Shown: positions 23,458 through 31,149 of the stretch, one piece after another | How the letters are laid out: the number at the start of each line of letters is the position of its first letter | Position numbering within the stretch: position 1 is the first letter of the stretch | Notes under the pieces: model-generated | The model's input: the letters and a program-made list of their open reading frames with translations, nothing else | Database searches by the model: none | Told to the model about the DNA's origin: nothing | From: Candidatus Omnitrophota bacterium | Lineage (GTDB): Bacteria > Omnitrophota > Gorgyraeia > Velamenicoccales > Velamenicoccaceae | Reading direction: 5' to 3' | DNA length: 56,208 nucleotides | NCBI GenBank assembly: GCA_003451585.1 | Contig: DMEU01000028.1 | Coordinates: forward strand, 1-56,208 | Made by a program: the position numbers and the translations under genes

Positions 23458-23988
23458 ATGATAGAGACAAGGAGGCACAATCGCTTCAATACTCGGGGTA
23501 GTATTTTTGTGACGACCCTGCAGGATCGGCCGCGTGTGTTGCGTGCCTATCTGGATGATATCAGTCTTGGTGGCTTACATCTTCATTCGGAAGACCGGGT
23601 AGATATCAATGAAAAGATAGCTTTTAAGATGAAGGCGCCGTTGTCATTTTTTCCGTTGGCAGGCACTGGCGTTGTGCGACATGCAGCGCCTACAAAACGG
23701 CATGGCCATTCCTGTTATTGTTTAGGTGTTGAGTTTATCCACACAAATAAACGGCGCATATGGGGTATCATTAGCGCTAATATAGGTTCAAGAGGAAAGC
23801 GCCTTTTGCTTCTACGACAGTGGAAAGAAGAGGCTAAGTTTTTGTTTGTATGCGTGCCGGTTATTTTTTTATTGACCTGGTTCGTTGTAGGCCAGGCCAT
23901 GCAGTCTCAGATATCTACACAGAAGGAACGCAGCTATAATGAGCATCTAAGGAAGGGAGTATTACATTTTTTGTACCACTCCACCTGA
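23458..23988 (+). CDS. PilZ-like protein with a C-terminal membrane helix
   Basis: 176 residues. The N-terminus resembles a PilZ domain: RRHNRFNTRGSIFV (R-x3-R region, residues 5-18) and YLDDISLGGLHLHS (D-x-S-x2-G), the two motifs that bind cyclic di-GMP. After about residue 115 it has a basic stretch and then one membrane helix (about 129-149, FLFVCVPVIFLLTWFVVGQA) and a short tail. It would be a membrane-bound c-di-GMP receptor. A GGAGGCAAGG site precedes the ATG. It stands between pncB and the por operon. The target is unknown. Confidence 0.75.
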   Translation: MIETRRHNRFNTRGSIFVTTLQDRPRVLRAYLDDISLGGLHLHSEDRVDINEKIAFKMKAPLSFFPLAGTGVVRHAAPTKRHGHSCYCLGVEFIHTNKRRIWGIISANIGSRGKRLLLLRQWKEEAKFLFVCVPVIFLLTWFVVGQAMQSQISTQKERSYNEHLRKGVLHFLYHST

Positions 23989-24013
23989 TTTCTAAAAAGC
24001 ATTTTAAAAAACC

Positions 24014-24042
24014 TTGATTTTGCGCTTGCTGCCTAATATAAT
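24014..24042 (+). promoter_or_regulatory. Promoter of the por operon
   Basis: TTGATT (24014-24019), 17-base spacer, TATAAT (24037-24042), about 113 bases before the first por gene. Confidence 0.65.
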
Positions 24043-24117
24043 AAGATTTCCTTTTTTTAAAAATTAATCTTGTCCTTCGCCGCTTATTTATAAAAAGACA
24101 GCGGCCAGGGATCAATG

Positions 24118-24135
24118 CGCAGCTTAAAAGCTGCG
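24118..24135. promoter_or_regulatory. Perfect palindrome in the por leader
   Basis: CGCAGCTT-AA-AAGCTGCG, an 18-base perfect palindrome 20 bases before the porC ATG. It could be an operator or an RNA hairpin close to the ribosome binding site. Confidence 0.5.
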
Positions 24136-24154
24136 GCGAATTGGGAGGCAATAG

Positions 24155-24715
24155 ATGAAAGAGATCAGGATCCACGCAAGGGCCGGCCAGGGCGCGATAA
24201 CTACCGCCAGTATCCTGGGCTATGCCTATTTTTTAAAAGGCGAATACCCGTATGCCTTCCCTCATTTTGGGGCGGCGCGCATGGGTGCGCCGATGAACGC
24301 TTTTGTGCGTATCGACGATAAGCCTGTGCGTTTAAGAAGCCAGGTCTATAATCCGGATTATCTTATAGTGGTGGATGCCACACTGATGCGCGGTTTCGAT
24401 TGCTATGTCGGTTTTAAAGACGACGGCATAGCTATTGTCAACGAGAGGGAGGGTATGGAGATCCCTAAGCCCGGCGGAAAGCAGAAGCTCTTTGTCGTGC
24501 CGGCCAATAAGATATCCATGGAGATAACCGGCGGCAAGACGCTTTTGAGCAATACCGTGCTCTTGGGCGCCTACGCGGCGGCTACGGGCGATCTGAAGGT
24601 CGAAGATATGATCAAGGCCATAGCCGAGCGTTTTGGCGATAAGGGGCAGAAGATCGTGGATATGAATGCCGAGGCCGTTAAAAAAGGCTATGAGTTCGTT
24701 AAGGGAGGGAGATAA
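24155..24715 (+). CDS. porC: Pyruvate (2-oxoacid):ferredoxin oxidoreductase, gamma subunit
   Basis: 186 residues. The family signature is at the N-terminus: IHARAGQGAITTASILGYAYF, then HFGAARMGAPMNAFVRI, and KTLLSNTVLLGAYAAATG near 129-146. The gamma subunit forms part of the four-subunit archaeal-type enzyme that oxidises pyruvate (or a related 2-oxoacid) to acyl-CoA and CO2 and reduces ferredoxin. The order gamma-delta-alpha-beta is the common operon order. A GGGAGG site precedes the ATG. The delta gene starts 2 bases after its stop. Confidence 0.93.
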   Translation: MKEIRIHARAGQGAITTASILGYAYFLKGEYPYAFPHFGAARMGAPMNAFVRIDDKPVRLRSQVYNPDYLIVVDATLMRGFDCYVGFKDDGIAIVNEREGMEIPKPGGKQKLFVVPANKISMEITGGKTLLSNTVLLGAYAAATGDLKVEDMIKAIAERFGDKGQKIVDMNAEAVKKGYEFVKGGR

Positions 24716-24717
24716 AA

Positions 24718-24987
24718 ATGATAGGTCATCTAACTTCAAAACCGGGCTCAAGTGAGGCCAATAAGACAGGTTCCTGGCGCACTGAAACAAAGCCTAAATT
24801 TTTGCAGAAGAATTGCATAGCCTGCCGCATGTGTGTATATATATGCCCTGAAGGCATAGTCACGGGGGAGGGCAAGAATACCTTTAAGTGCGATTATGCG
24901 TATTGCAAAGGCTGTGGTAATTGCGCGGCCATTTGCCCTAAAAAAGATATAGAGATGGTTGCTGAAATCGAAGAGGGGGAAAAGTAA
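24718..24987 (+). CDS. porD: 2-oxoacid:ferredoxin oxidoreductase, delta (ferredoxin-like) subunit
   Basis: 89 residues. Two [4Fe-4S] motifs are complete: CIACRMCVYICP (about 38-49) and CKGCGNCAAICP (about 61-72). The N-terminal 35 residues fold over the clusters, as in PorD. It passes electrons from the alpha/beta subunits to soluble ferredoxin. It lies 2 bases after porC and directly before porA (stop TAA followed by ATG). Confidence 0.93.
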   Translation: MIGHLTSKPGSSEANKTGSWRTETKPKFLQKNCIACRMCVYICPEGIVTGEGKNTFKCDYAYCKGCGNCAAICPKKDIEMVAEIEEGEK

Positions 24988-26169
24988 ATGAAACAGTTTC
25001 TTGAAGGATCACATGCTATCGCCGAGATCATCAAGAGGTGCAAGCCCGGAGTGGTATCGGCTTATCCTATAACGCCTCAGACGCATATAGTGGAAGATCT
25101 GGCGCAGATGGTGGCGGATAAAGAATTAGACGCGCAGTTCGTCAATGTTGAGAGCGAGCACTCCGCGGCCTCGGTCGTCCTTGGCGCCCAAGCCGTTGGT
25201 GTACGCACATATACGGCCACGAGTTCACAAGGGCTCCTGCTTATGGCGGAGGTGGTATTCAATATCGCCGGCCTGCGTTTACCTATTGTAATGACCACGG
25301 CTAACCGTGCGATATCGGCCCCTATTAACATATGGAATGACCAGCAGGACGTTATGACCGTGCGTGATTCCGGTTGGGTGCTTTTGTTCGCCGAAACGAT
25401 CCAGGAGGCTGTGGACCTGCATGTGCAGGCGTATAAAATTGGCGAGGATCCTCGTGTAATGCTGCCGGTCATGGTAAATATGGACGGGTTCATCTTGACG
25501 CATGGCATGGAGACAGTGGATATGCCGTCGCAGGAAGAAGTGGGCAAATTCATCCCGCCTTATACCACTACGTATAAACTCGACGTGGATAACCCGCAGA
25601 CCATGGGGTATTTGGCTGATCCTGACTATTATCTGGAGATCCGCTATTTAGTACAGCAGACTCACAGGGAGCTTTTATCCATAATACCTGAAGTCGCGTC
25701 GCAATTTAAAAAGGCATTCAAGAGGGGCGAGGGCAACGGCCTGATCGAAGGCTATCGCCTGGAAGACGCCGAGCAGGTATTTGTGGCCATGGGTTCTGTA
25801 TGCGGCACTATCCGCGACAGCGTAGATGAACTAAGGGCCAAAGGGAAGAAGGCAGGGTTGTTAAAGATCATAAGTTACAGGCCTTTCCCGAAGGACGAGG
25901 TATTGACGGCTTTAAGCCGTGCCCGCGAAGTGGCTGTTGTAGATAAGAGCGTTTCTTTGGGCGGTTTTGGCCCTGTTTATACTGATCTGTGCGCGGCTGT
26001 ATCTTCTATGGGCCCCAAGGCCCCTAAGGTCAGCGGATTTGTCTTAGGCCTGGGCGGCAGGGATATCACGCTTAAGTCGATACAAGATGTCTATGAGCGC
26101 ATGTCCGGCAAACAGGTTGATTGTGAATTTATCGGATTAAAGCAGGAATTGCTTGCGGAGGGAAAATAA
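24988..26169 (+). CDS. porA: 2-oxoacid:ferredoxin oxidoreductase, alpha subunit
   Basis: 393 residues, normal for PorA. The pyrimidine-binding N-terminal domain includes SAYPITPQTHIVEDLA near 23-38 and VNVESEHSAASVVLGA near 52-67; TATSSQGLLLMAEVV follows. The C-terminal domain has AREVAVVDKSVSLGGFGP. With PorB it forms the thiamine diphosphate active site. PITPQ and the GSVCGT region match pyruvate enzymes, but other 2-oxoacids are possible. The beta gene starts one base after the stop. Confidence 0.94.
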   Translation: MKQFLEGSHAIAEIIKRCKPGVVSAYPITPQTHIVEDLAQMVADKELDAQFVNVESEHSAASVVLGAQAVGVRTYTATSSQGLLLMAEVVFNIAGLRLPIVMTTANRAISAPINIWNDQQDVMTVRDSGWVLLFAETIQEAVDLHVQAYKIGEDPRVMLPVMVNMDGFILTHGMETVDMPSQEEVGKFIPPYTTTYKLDVDNPQTMGYLADPDYYLEIRYLVQQTHRELLSIIPEVASQFKKAFKRGEGNGLIEGYRLEDAEQVFVAMGSVCGTIRDSVDELRAKGKKAGLLKIISYRPFPKDEVLTALSRAREVAVVDKSVSLGGFGPVYTDLCAAVSSMGPKAPKVSGFVLGLGGRDITLKSIQDVYERMSGKQVDCEFIGLKQELLAEGK

Positions 26170-26170
26170 T

Positions 26171-27046
26171 ATGCCTGAGACTCTATTTAAACCTGGACAT
26201 ACGGCGTGCGCTGGCTGCGGCCAGGCAGTAGGAGCGCGCCTTGTAATAGATACAGCCGGAAAGAATACGATGATCGCCAATAACACCGGCTGCCTTGAAG
26301 TTTTTTCCACCAAGTATCCTGAGAGCGCCTGGTGTGTGCCGTGGATCCACTCGTTGTTCGAGAATTGCTCGGCTGTAGCGTCGGGTATCGAGGCGGCGCT
26401 TAAGTATCTGGGCAAGAAGGACACGATAAACGTGATAGCCCAGGCCGGCGACGGCGGCACGGCCGATATCGGCCTGCAGGCTATATCCGGTATGTTTGAA
26501 AGAGGCCACGATGTTTTATACGTCTGTTATGACAATGAGGCGTATATGAATACCGGTATTCAGCGTAGCGGCCTTACCCCTACGTTGACCAATACCACGA
26601 CTTCGCCTTCAGGGTCGGCTTCACTCGGGAATCCCAGGCCGAAAAAGCCGATGCCGGAGATAGCCGCGGCGCACGGTATCCCTTATGTTGCGACGGCTTC
26701 TGTGGGCTATCCTCAGGATGTCCAGAAGAAGGTCAAGAAGGCATTGAGCATAAAAGGGCCGAAATATATCCAGATACATGTGCCTTGCCCTTTAGGCTGG
26801 CGCCATGAATCCGACATGACATTCGATGTTGCCAAGCTGGCGGTTGAGACCGGGCTTTACCCGCTCTTCGAATATGAATACGGCAAGCTTGTATCGCGTA
26901 AGATCGCAAAGATCAAACCCGTAGAAGAGTATCTTAAGGTGCAGGGCCGCTTTAAACATCTTCTGAAAAATCCCGATGCCGTAAAACAAGTCCAGGCTAT
27001 AGCGGATTATAATATTCAGAAGTATCAGCTTAAATCAGAAGCATAA
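26171..27046 (+). CDS. porB: 2-oxoacid:ferredoxin oxidoreductase, beta subunit
   Basis: 291 residues. The N-terminal CAGCGQ and the NTGCLEVFS segment hold cysteines of the [4Fe-4S] cluster; AQAGDGGTADIGLQAISG is the thiamine diphosphate/Mg motif; CYDNEAYMNTGIQRSGLTP is highly characteristic of pyruvate:ferredoxin oxidoreductase beta chains. The ATG at 26171 is chosen over an in-frame start 18 bases upstream inside porA because it gives the usual MPETLFKPGHTACAGCG. A rubredoxin gene follows after 15 bases. Confidence 0.94.
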   Translation: MPETLFKPGHTACAGCGQAVGARLVIDTAGKNTMIANNTGCLEVFSTKYPESAWCVPWIHSLFENCSAVASGIEAALKYLGKKDTINVIAQAGDGGTADIGLQAISGMFERGHDVLYVCYDNEAYMNTGIQRSGLTPTLTNTTTSPSGSASLGNPRPKKPMPEIAAAHGIPYVATASVGYPQDVQKKVKKALSIKGPKYIQIHVPCPLGWRHESDMTFDVAKLAVETGLYPLFEYEYGKLVSRKIAKIKPVEEYLKVQGRFKHLLKNPDAVKQVQAIADYNIQKYQLKSEA

Positions 27047-27061
27047 GCCAATGGGGGGATC

Positions 27062-27220
27062 ATGGAAAAATGGGAATGTACGGTTTGCGGCTATATCTAT
27101 GACCCTGCTGTAGGCGACCCAACGCAGAATATCGCGCCGGGCACAAAATTCGAGGATATCCCGGATACGTGGGTATGCCCAGAATGCGGCGTCACAAAAG
27201 ATAACTTCAAAAAACTTTAG
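27062..27220 (+). CDS. Rubredoxin
   Basis: 52 residues, standard length. Both metal-binding pairs are present: CTVCGY (Cys6, Cys9) and CPECGV (Cys39, Cys42), with the GDP, APGT and PDTWVCP segments between. It carries one electron on a Fe(Cys)4 centre. A GGGGG ribosome binding site lies upstream. In anaerobes rubredoxin reduces A-type flavoproteins and rubrerythrins; an FprA gene lies about 1 kb downstream and the por genes just upstream, so pyruvate electrons could flow to oxygen reduction. Confidence 0.96.
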   Translation: MEKWECTVCGYIYDPAVGDPTQNIAPGTKFEDIPDTWVCPECGVTKDNFKKL

Positions 27221-27227
27221 TCTTCTA

Positions 27228-28265
27228 ATGGCTGAAAGTGAAGAGAAAAAACAGCCGCTGGCGGCGTGGAATGAGGCGGAAAGTTTTGGTGCCGCGCTTC
27301 GCGCTTTCATGCCTCTCTGCGGGCAGGTACTTTTCAGGCCTGTTGATTTTTTCACTCAGCTTTTTTCCTGCACGCACCCCGATATCAGGCGCCGCCTTAC
27401 TAAGGCCGTTGTTTTCGCGCTTATTTTAAGCTACATTAAGTTATTTTTAGACCTGGCTAATCTCTACTGGTTTAAGTACTTTTCAAAAAATATATTTCCC
27501 GCCGTAGAATCCCTGCAGTTCTCCTTTTTGGCGGATAGCGTTTTCGCTTCGCCTTTTTTTCTTTTGCGGCCCTTGCTGATACTTGGATTGACAGCGGCGC
27601 TGGTGGCTGTGGGCGTCAAGCTCATATTGGGGTTTGATAAGGCCTTGGGGAGCGTCCTTTTTATAATTTGCTACAGGTGCGCCGCGGATATATTTTATGT
27701 CTTGCCTTTTATAGGAGGTATCTTCGCCATAGCGTGGTCTGTGACACTGCTTGTCGCAGGTATCCGCCAGGCGTATAAACCAGGGTTTTTGCGTTCTTTT
27801 GTGGCCGGCGTAGTTGTGCCTGTTGCGATGCTTTTTTTTATCCTTGTCGGTATGGGGCCGGCGCTTAACAGGGCGGTACTCGTCTTTTATCCGGAGATGA
27901 AGGCGCAGTTAGTGAGGATCAACGAAGTCACGGCATACGCCACAATGAGCTCCATAGCCGCCGGCATAGAGACATATAAGACGGACCTCGGGTTTTACCC
28001 GGCACATCTGGGGGTTTTGAGGAAATATGTGTCTGATTCGATGGTCGATGATGCCACGAGCACGAGCTATCAGGGAGGCTATGTCTATGAATATGGCCTG
28101 GTTGATGACGGGCGTTATCGCCTCTACGCCAGGCCGAAAGAGGCCGGCGTGACAGGGCGTTTTGTCTTTTATGCTGATGCATCGGGCCTCGTCCGTTTTG
28201 ATGGGCCTGATGGCCAGGCCATTAAGGATTTAAGCCAGATCGAAGGCCGTATTTTGGGAAGATAG
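27228..28265 (+). CDS. Yip1-domain membrane protein fused to a pseudopilin-like periplasmic domain
   Basis: 345 residues. The first 215 or so form a Yip1-like region: FRPVDFFTQLF near 36-46, then five hydrophobic segments to about residue 213. After the last helix the chain continues as a soluble domain (about 220-345) starting with RINEVTAYATMSSIAAGIETYKTDLGFYP, which matches the helix and first turn of GspG/TadE-like pseudopilin domains, with LGVLRKYVSD and a YEYGL-type beta region. Such Yip1-pseudopilin fusions are unusual; the fold assignment of the second half is from pattern only. It lies between rubredoxin and fprA, 7 bases after the former and 8 before the latter, so in the same operon, but the reason is not clear. 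Confidence 0.6.
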   Translation: MAESEEKKQPLAAWNEAESFGAALRAFMPLCGQVLFRPVDFFTQLFSCTHPDIRRRLTKAVVFALILSYIKLFLDLANLYWFKYFSKNIFPAVESLQFSFLADSVFASPFFLLRPLLILGLTAALVAVGVKLILGFDKALGSVLFIICYRCAADIFYVLPFIGGIFAIAWSVTLLVAGIRQAYKPGFLRSFVAGVVVPVAMLFFILVGMGPALNRAVLVFYPEMKAQLVRINEVTAYATMSSIAAGIETYKTDLGFYPAHLGVLRKYVSDSMVDDATSTSYQGGYVYEYGLVDDGRYRLYARPKEAGVTGRFVFYADASGLVRFDGPDGQAIKDLSQIEGRILGR

Positions 28266-28273
28266 GGGGTTCC

Positions 28274-29455
28274 ATGGTGGAATTAAAAAACAAGATCTAT
28301 TGGGTCGGCGCGGTAGATTATAACGTGCGCGATTTTCATGGTTATGTGACGCCGCATGGGACTTCTTATAACGCCTATTTGATCGTAGACGACAAGATAA
28401 CGCTTGTCGATACCGTCAAGAAGGGTTTTGCGCCGGACTTGCTTGACCATATCAGCCAGATCGTGCCTCCGGAAAAGATAGACTATCTCATAGTCAATCA
28501 TGTGGAGATGGACCATTCCGGTTCTGTGCCGGATATTTTAAATGTGGCAAAGAACGCCAGGATATTTTGCACGGCGAAAGGCAAAGAAGGGCTGATCAAG
28601 CACTACCAGATCAAAGACAGAGAGATGAATATCGTCAAGACCGGCGATACCATTTCGCTGGGCAGCCGCACTTTAAAATTCATAGCTGCGCCGATGGTGC
28701 ATTGGCCTGACAGTATGTTTACTTATTGCGTGGAAGACCGAGTCCTTCTGCCTAACGATGCTTTTGGCCAGCATCTTGCCGATCCATGCCGTTTCGCCGA
28801 TGAAATAGGGGAAGACTATTGTATAGAGGAGGCGGCAAAGTATTACGCGAATATCCTCATGCCTTTGGGCAGCATCATATCCAAGAAGATAGAAGAACTA
28901 TGCAATATGGGCGTGGCAGTCGATGTGATAGGGCCCAGCCACGGAGCCATATGGCGTAAAAATACAGGGCGCATCATAAACGCATACATGGATTGGGCTT
29001 CTTTTAAGCCTAAACAAAAGGCCGTCATCGTATACGATACGATGTGGGATTCGACCGAGAAGCTGGCACGCAAGCTGACCGAATTGATCTCAGCCGAAGA
29101 TATAGAGGTGAAGACATATAATGTCAGGAAGAGCGACGGCAGCCAGATCGTGCGCGATATCCTGGATGCCAGGGTATTTTTGGTAGGCTCGCCTACCTTG
29201 AACGCCGATATGTTCTGGACAGTAGGTGGTTTTCTGACGTATTTAAGGGGACTGAAACCAAAGAATAAGAAGGCGGGTATATTTGGTTCATATGGGTGGG
29301 CTGAAGGCGCCTCAAAGGCTATACGCCGCGATATAGAGGCTATGGGGATAGAGATGATCGAGCCGCCATTTGAGGTCCAGTATGTGCCGAATGAAGAAGA
29401 GTTGAGTAAATTAAAAGAATATGCTAAAGTAGTTGTCCAAGCCGTTAAAGGATAG
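28274..29455 (+). CDS. fprA: A-type flavoprotein FprA (rubredoxin:oxygen oxidoreductase)
   Basis: 393 residues. The N-terminal metallo-beta-lactamase domain holds the diiron ligands in NHVEMDHSGS (H-x-E-x-D-H, near 76-85) and MVHWPDSMFTY. The C-terminal flavodoxin domain (about 250-393) starts with VIVYDTMWDSTEKLA, the FMN phosphate loop. FprA takes electrons from rubredoxin and reduces O2 to water or NO to N2O. A rubredoxin gene sits in the same operon, as is common. Length and order fit the family. Confidence 0.95.
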   Translation: MVELKNKIYWVGAVDYNVRDFHGYVTPHGTSYNAYLIVDDKITLVDTVKKGFAPDLLDHISQIVPPEKIDYLIVNHVEMDHSGSVPDILNVAKNARIFCTAKGKEGLIKHYQIKDREMNIVKTGDTISLGSRTLKFIAAPMVHWPDSMFTYCVEDRVLLPNDAFGQHLADPCRFADEIGEDYCIEEAAKYYANILMPLGSIISKKIEELCNMGVAVDVIGPSHGAIWRKNTGRIINAYMDWASFKPKQKAVIVYDTMWDSTEKLARKLTELISAEDIEVKTYNVRKSDGSQIVRDILDARVFLVGSPTLNADMFWTVGGFLTYLRGLKPKNKKAGIFGSYGWAEGASKAIRRDIEAMGIEMIEPPFEVQYVPNEEELSKLKEYAKVVVQAVKG

Positions 29456-29505
29456 AAAAAGACCTAAACCACAGACTATAAGGCCGTAGGCAAAAGGAGG
29501 CAGTT

Positions 29506-29979
29506 ATGGGAGAGAGATTCAGAAAGACGTCGGACTCAGACCTTAAGGAGTTGATCGCGGATCTTAACAGGGCATATTGCGACGAGTGGTTGGCTTTTTA
29601 CGCCTACACTTATGCCGCCCAGGTAGTTTCAGGAAAAGGTTATGAAGATATGCAGGAGTTCCTGGAGAAGATAGCCAAGGAAGAGCTGGAACATCAGTCT
29701 GAATTAGCGGATATGATAGTAAAGCTCGGAGGAATGCCTGTAGTTAATTTTAATGAGCTCGAAAAGAACGCCAACGCGCCTTTTCCGATGCCGCCAAAGA
29801 AGACCGATGATTATGACGCTATCATCGGGTTTGTAATGGCTGCCGAAGGCGGTGCCATAGAAGTATACCGTAAGATCGCGAAGAAGACATTCGGCAAGGA
29901 AGATGTGGTGTATCAGCTGGCCACGCATATTTTAGGCGAAGAGGTTAATCACGAAGAGATATTCGAGAACCTGAAATAA
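29506..29979 (+). CDS. Ferritin-like diiron protein
   Basis: 157 residues, a four-helix ferritin-like fold. Metal ligands are visible as Glu27 (DEWLAFYAY), E60-x2-H63 (EELEHQ), Glu near 113 (AAEGGAIEVYRKI) and the E-E-V-N-H-E-E segment near 147-153. There is no C-terminal rubredoxin domain, so it is not a classical rubrerythrin; it resembles Dps-like or bacterioferritin-like proteins of anaerobes. It probably binds iron and removes peroxide. The gene has AAAGGAGG seven bases upstream and lies between fprA and a ferredoxin gene. Confidence 0.85.
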   Translation: MGERFRKTSDSDLKELIADLNRAYCDEWLAFYAYTYAAQVVSGKGYEDMQEFLEKIAKEELEHQSELADMIVKLGGMPVVNFNELEKNANAPFPMPPKKTDDYDAIIGFVMAAEGGAIEVYRKIAKKTFGKEDVVYQLATHILGEEVNHEEIFENLK

Positions 29980-30020
29980 AGGGAAAACAGAACAAGCATA
30001 TTAGAGGAGGGGGAACTTAT

Positions 30021-30203
30021 ATGGCAAAAGTAGTAGTAGATGCGGCAACATGCGTGGGTTGCGGGCTTTGCGAACAGAATTGCCCGGAGGTCTTTGAAGT
30101 AAAAGATGACGGCATCGCCTATGTAAAGGCCCAAGAGTGTGCCACTTGCAATTTAAAAGAAGTAGCTGATCAGTGCCCAGTGAACGCAATAACAGTAAGC
30201 TAA
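30021..30203 (+). CDS. Single-cluster [4Fe-4S] ferredoxin
   Basis: 60 residues. Three cluster cysteines come from CVGCGLCEQNCP (about 11-22) and the fourth from QCPVNAI near the C-terminus (CATC between them is not a ligand set of a second cluster). This is the Thermotoga/Desulfovibrio-type single [4Fe-4S] ferredoxin and a likely electron acceptor of the por enzyme. A GGAGGGGG site precedes the ATG. A large inverted repeat starts just after the stop and should terminate the operon. Confidence 0.93.
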   Translation: MAKVVVDAATCVGCGLCEQNCPEVFEVKDDGIAYVKAQECATCNLKEVADQCPVNAITVS

Positions 30204-30207
30204 TCAA

Positions 30208-30262
30208 AAAAAGGGGACAGGCTACTTTTTAATTTAAAAAGTAGCCTGTCCCCTTTTTCATG
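30208..30262. repeat. REP-like palindrome with 25-base arms, bidirectional terminator
   Basis: Arms 30208-30232 and 30234-30258, perfect complements. Core is GGGGACAGGCTACTTTTT. The T-runs on both strands make it a terminator in both directions. The core resembles GGGGACAGGC-type repeats that I recall as recurring in environmental bacterial genomes near REP-associated transposases; none is in this window. Confidence 0.85.
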
Positions 30263-30297
30263 CCTTTTAAAAAGCAGGTGGCATTTTTTTGTCCATT

Positions 30298-31149
30298 ATG
30301 AAAGAAGCGCTTTTTTACAAGAATACAGGCGGTACAGATGTGCAGTGTTTTTTGTGCCCGCACTTCTGCCGTATCAAAGACGGCGGTATCGGGTTTTGCG
30401 GTGTGCGCAAGAATACAGGCGGCCTGCTCTACACTTTAAACTACGGCCGCGTGGCAGCCATGGCCTTAGACCCTATCGAGAAGAAACCGCTTTATCACTA
30501 TCATCCCGGAGAGTTCATCCTGTCCGTAGGTACCGTCGGGTGCAACTTATCCTGCCTCTTCTGCCAGAATTGGTCCATTGCAAAAGAGGTGCAGGCGCCG
30601 ACAGAGCCTATGACATCCGAAGAGATCGTAGAGAAAGCAAGGCAATTAAACTCCTTCGGCATAGCCTATACTTATAACGAGCCTTTTATCTGGTATGAGT
30701 TTGTCCTGGAGACGGCTAAGCTGGCAAGAAGAGCAGGCCTGCAGAATGTGCTTGTCACTAACGGTTATGTTACTCTAAAGCCTTTAAAAGGGCTCCTGCC
30801 TTTTATCGATGCCATGAACATCGATATTAAATCCATTGAAGATGAATTCTATAGAAAGACCTGTTCGGGGACTGTGGCGGAGGTCTTAGAGACTATAAAG
30901 ACGTCTGTAAAGAACTGCCATGTGGAACTGACAAACCTTATCATACCTACGCTCAACGATTCAGATGAGAATTTTACCCGGCTGGTGGATTGGATCTATG
31001 AAAATCTCGGCCGAGACGTACCGCTGCACTTTTCGCGTTACTTTCCCTGCTATAAGATGACTATACCGCCTACCCCGATAGAGGCTTTAAAGCGGGCCGA
31101 GGGTATAGCCAAGAAGAAGCTCAAGTATGTCTATCTGGGTAATGTCTAG
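30298..31149 (+). CDS. amrS: AmrS-type radical SAM protein (AmmeMemoRadiSam system)
   Basis: 283 residues. The radical SAM cluster motif is GCNLSCLFCQNW (C-x3-C-x2-C). An N-terminal pair CFLCPHFCRI near 20-29 is typical of the AmrS group, and YTYNEPFIWYEF and NMDIKS-like segments match. The enzymes add a methyl-type modification to a partner in the AmmeMemoRadiSam system; the Memo and AMMECR1 partners are not seen here. I chose ATG 30298 because MKEALFYKN is the family's usual start, though the TTG at 30289 has better spacing to GCAGGTGG. It converges with the PpiD-like gene and the two stop regions overlap by 4 bases. Confidence 0.88.
   Translation: MKEALFYKNTGGTDVQCFLCPHFCRIKDGGIGFCGVRKNTGGLLYTLNYGRVAAMALDPIEKKPLYHYHPGEFILSVGTVGCNLSCLFCQNWSIAKEVQAPTEPMTSEEIVEKARQLNSFGIAYTYNEPFIWYEFVLETAKLARRAGLQNVLVTNGYVTLKPLKGLLPFIDAMNIDIKSIEDEFYRKTCSGTVAEVLETIKTSVKNCHVELTNLIIPTLNDSDENFTRLVDWIYENLGRDVPLHFSRYFPCYKMTIPPTPIEALKRAEGIAKKKLKYVYLGNV

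Noticed and set aside
30021..30203. Two-cluster ferredoxin
   Set aside because: Only one complete C-x2-C-x2-C...C set is present; the CATC pair lacks the remaining ligands.
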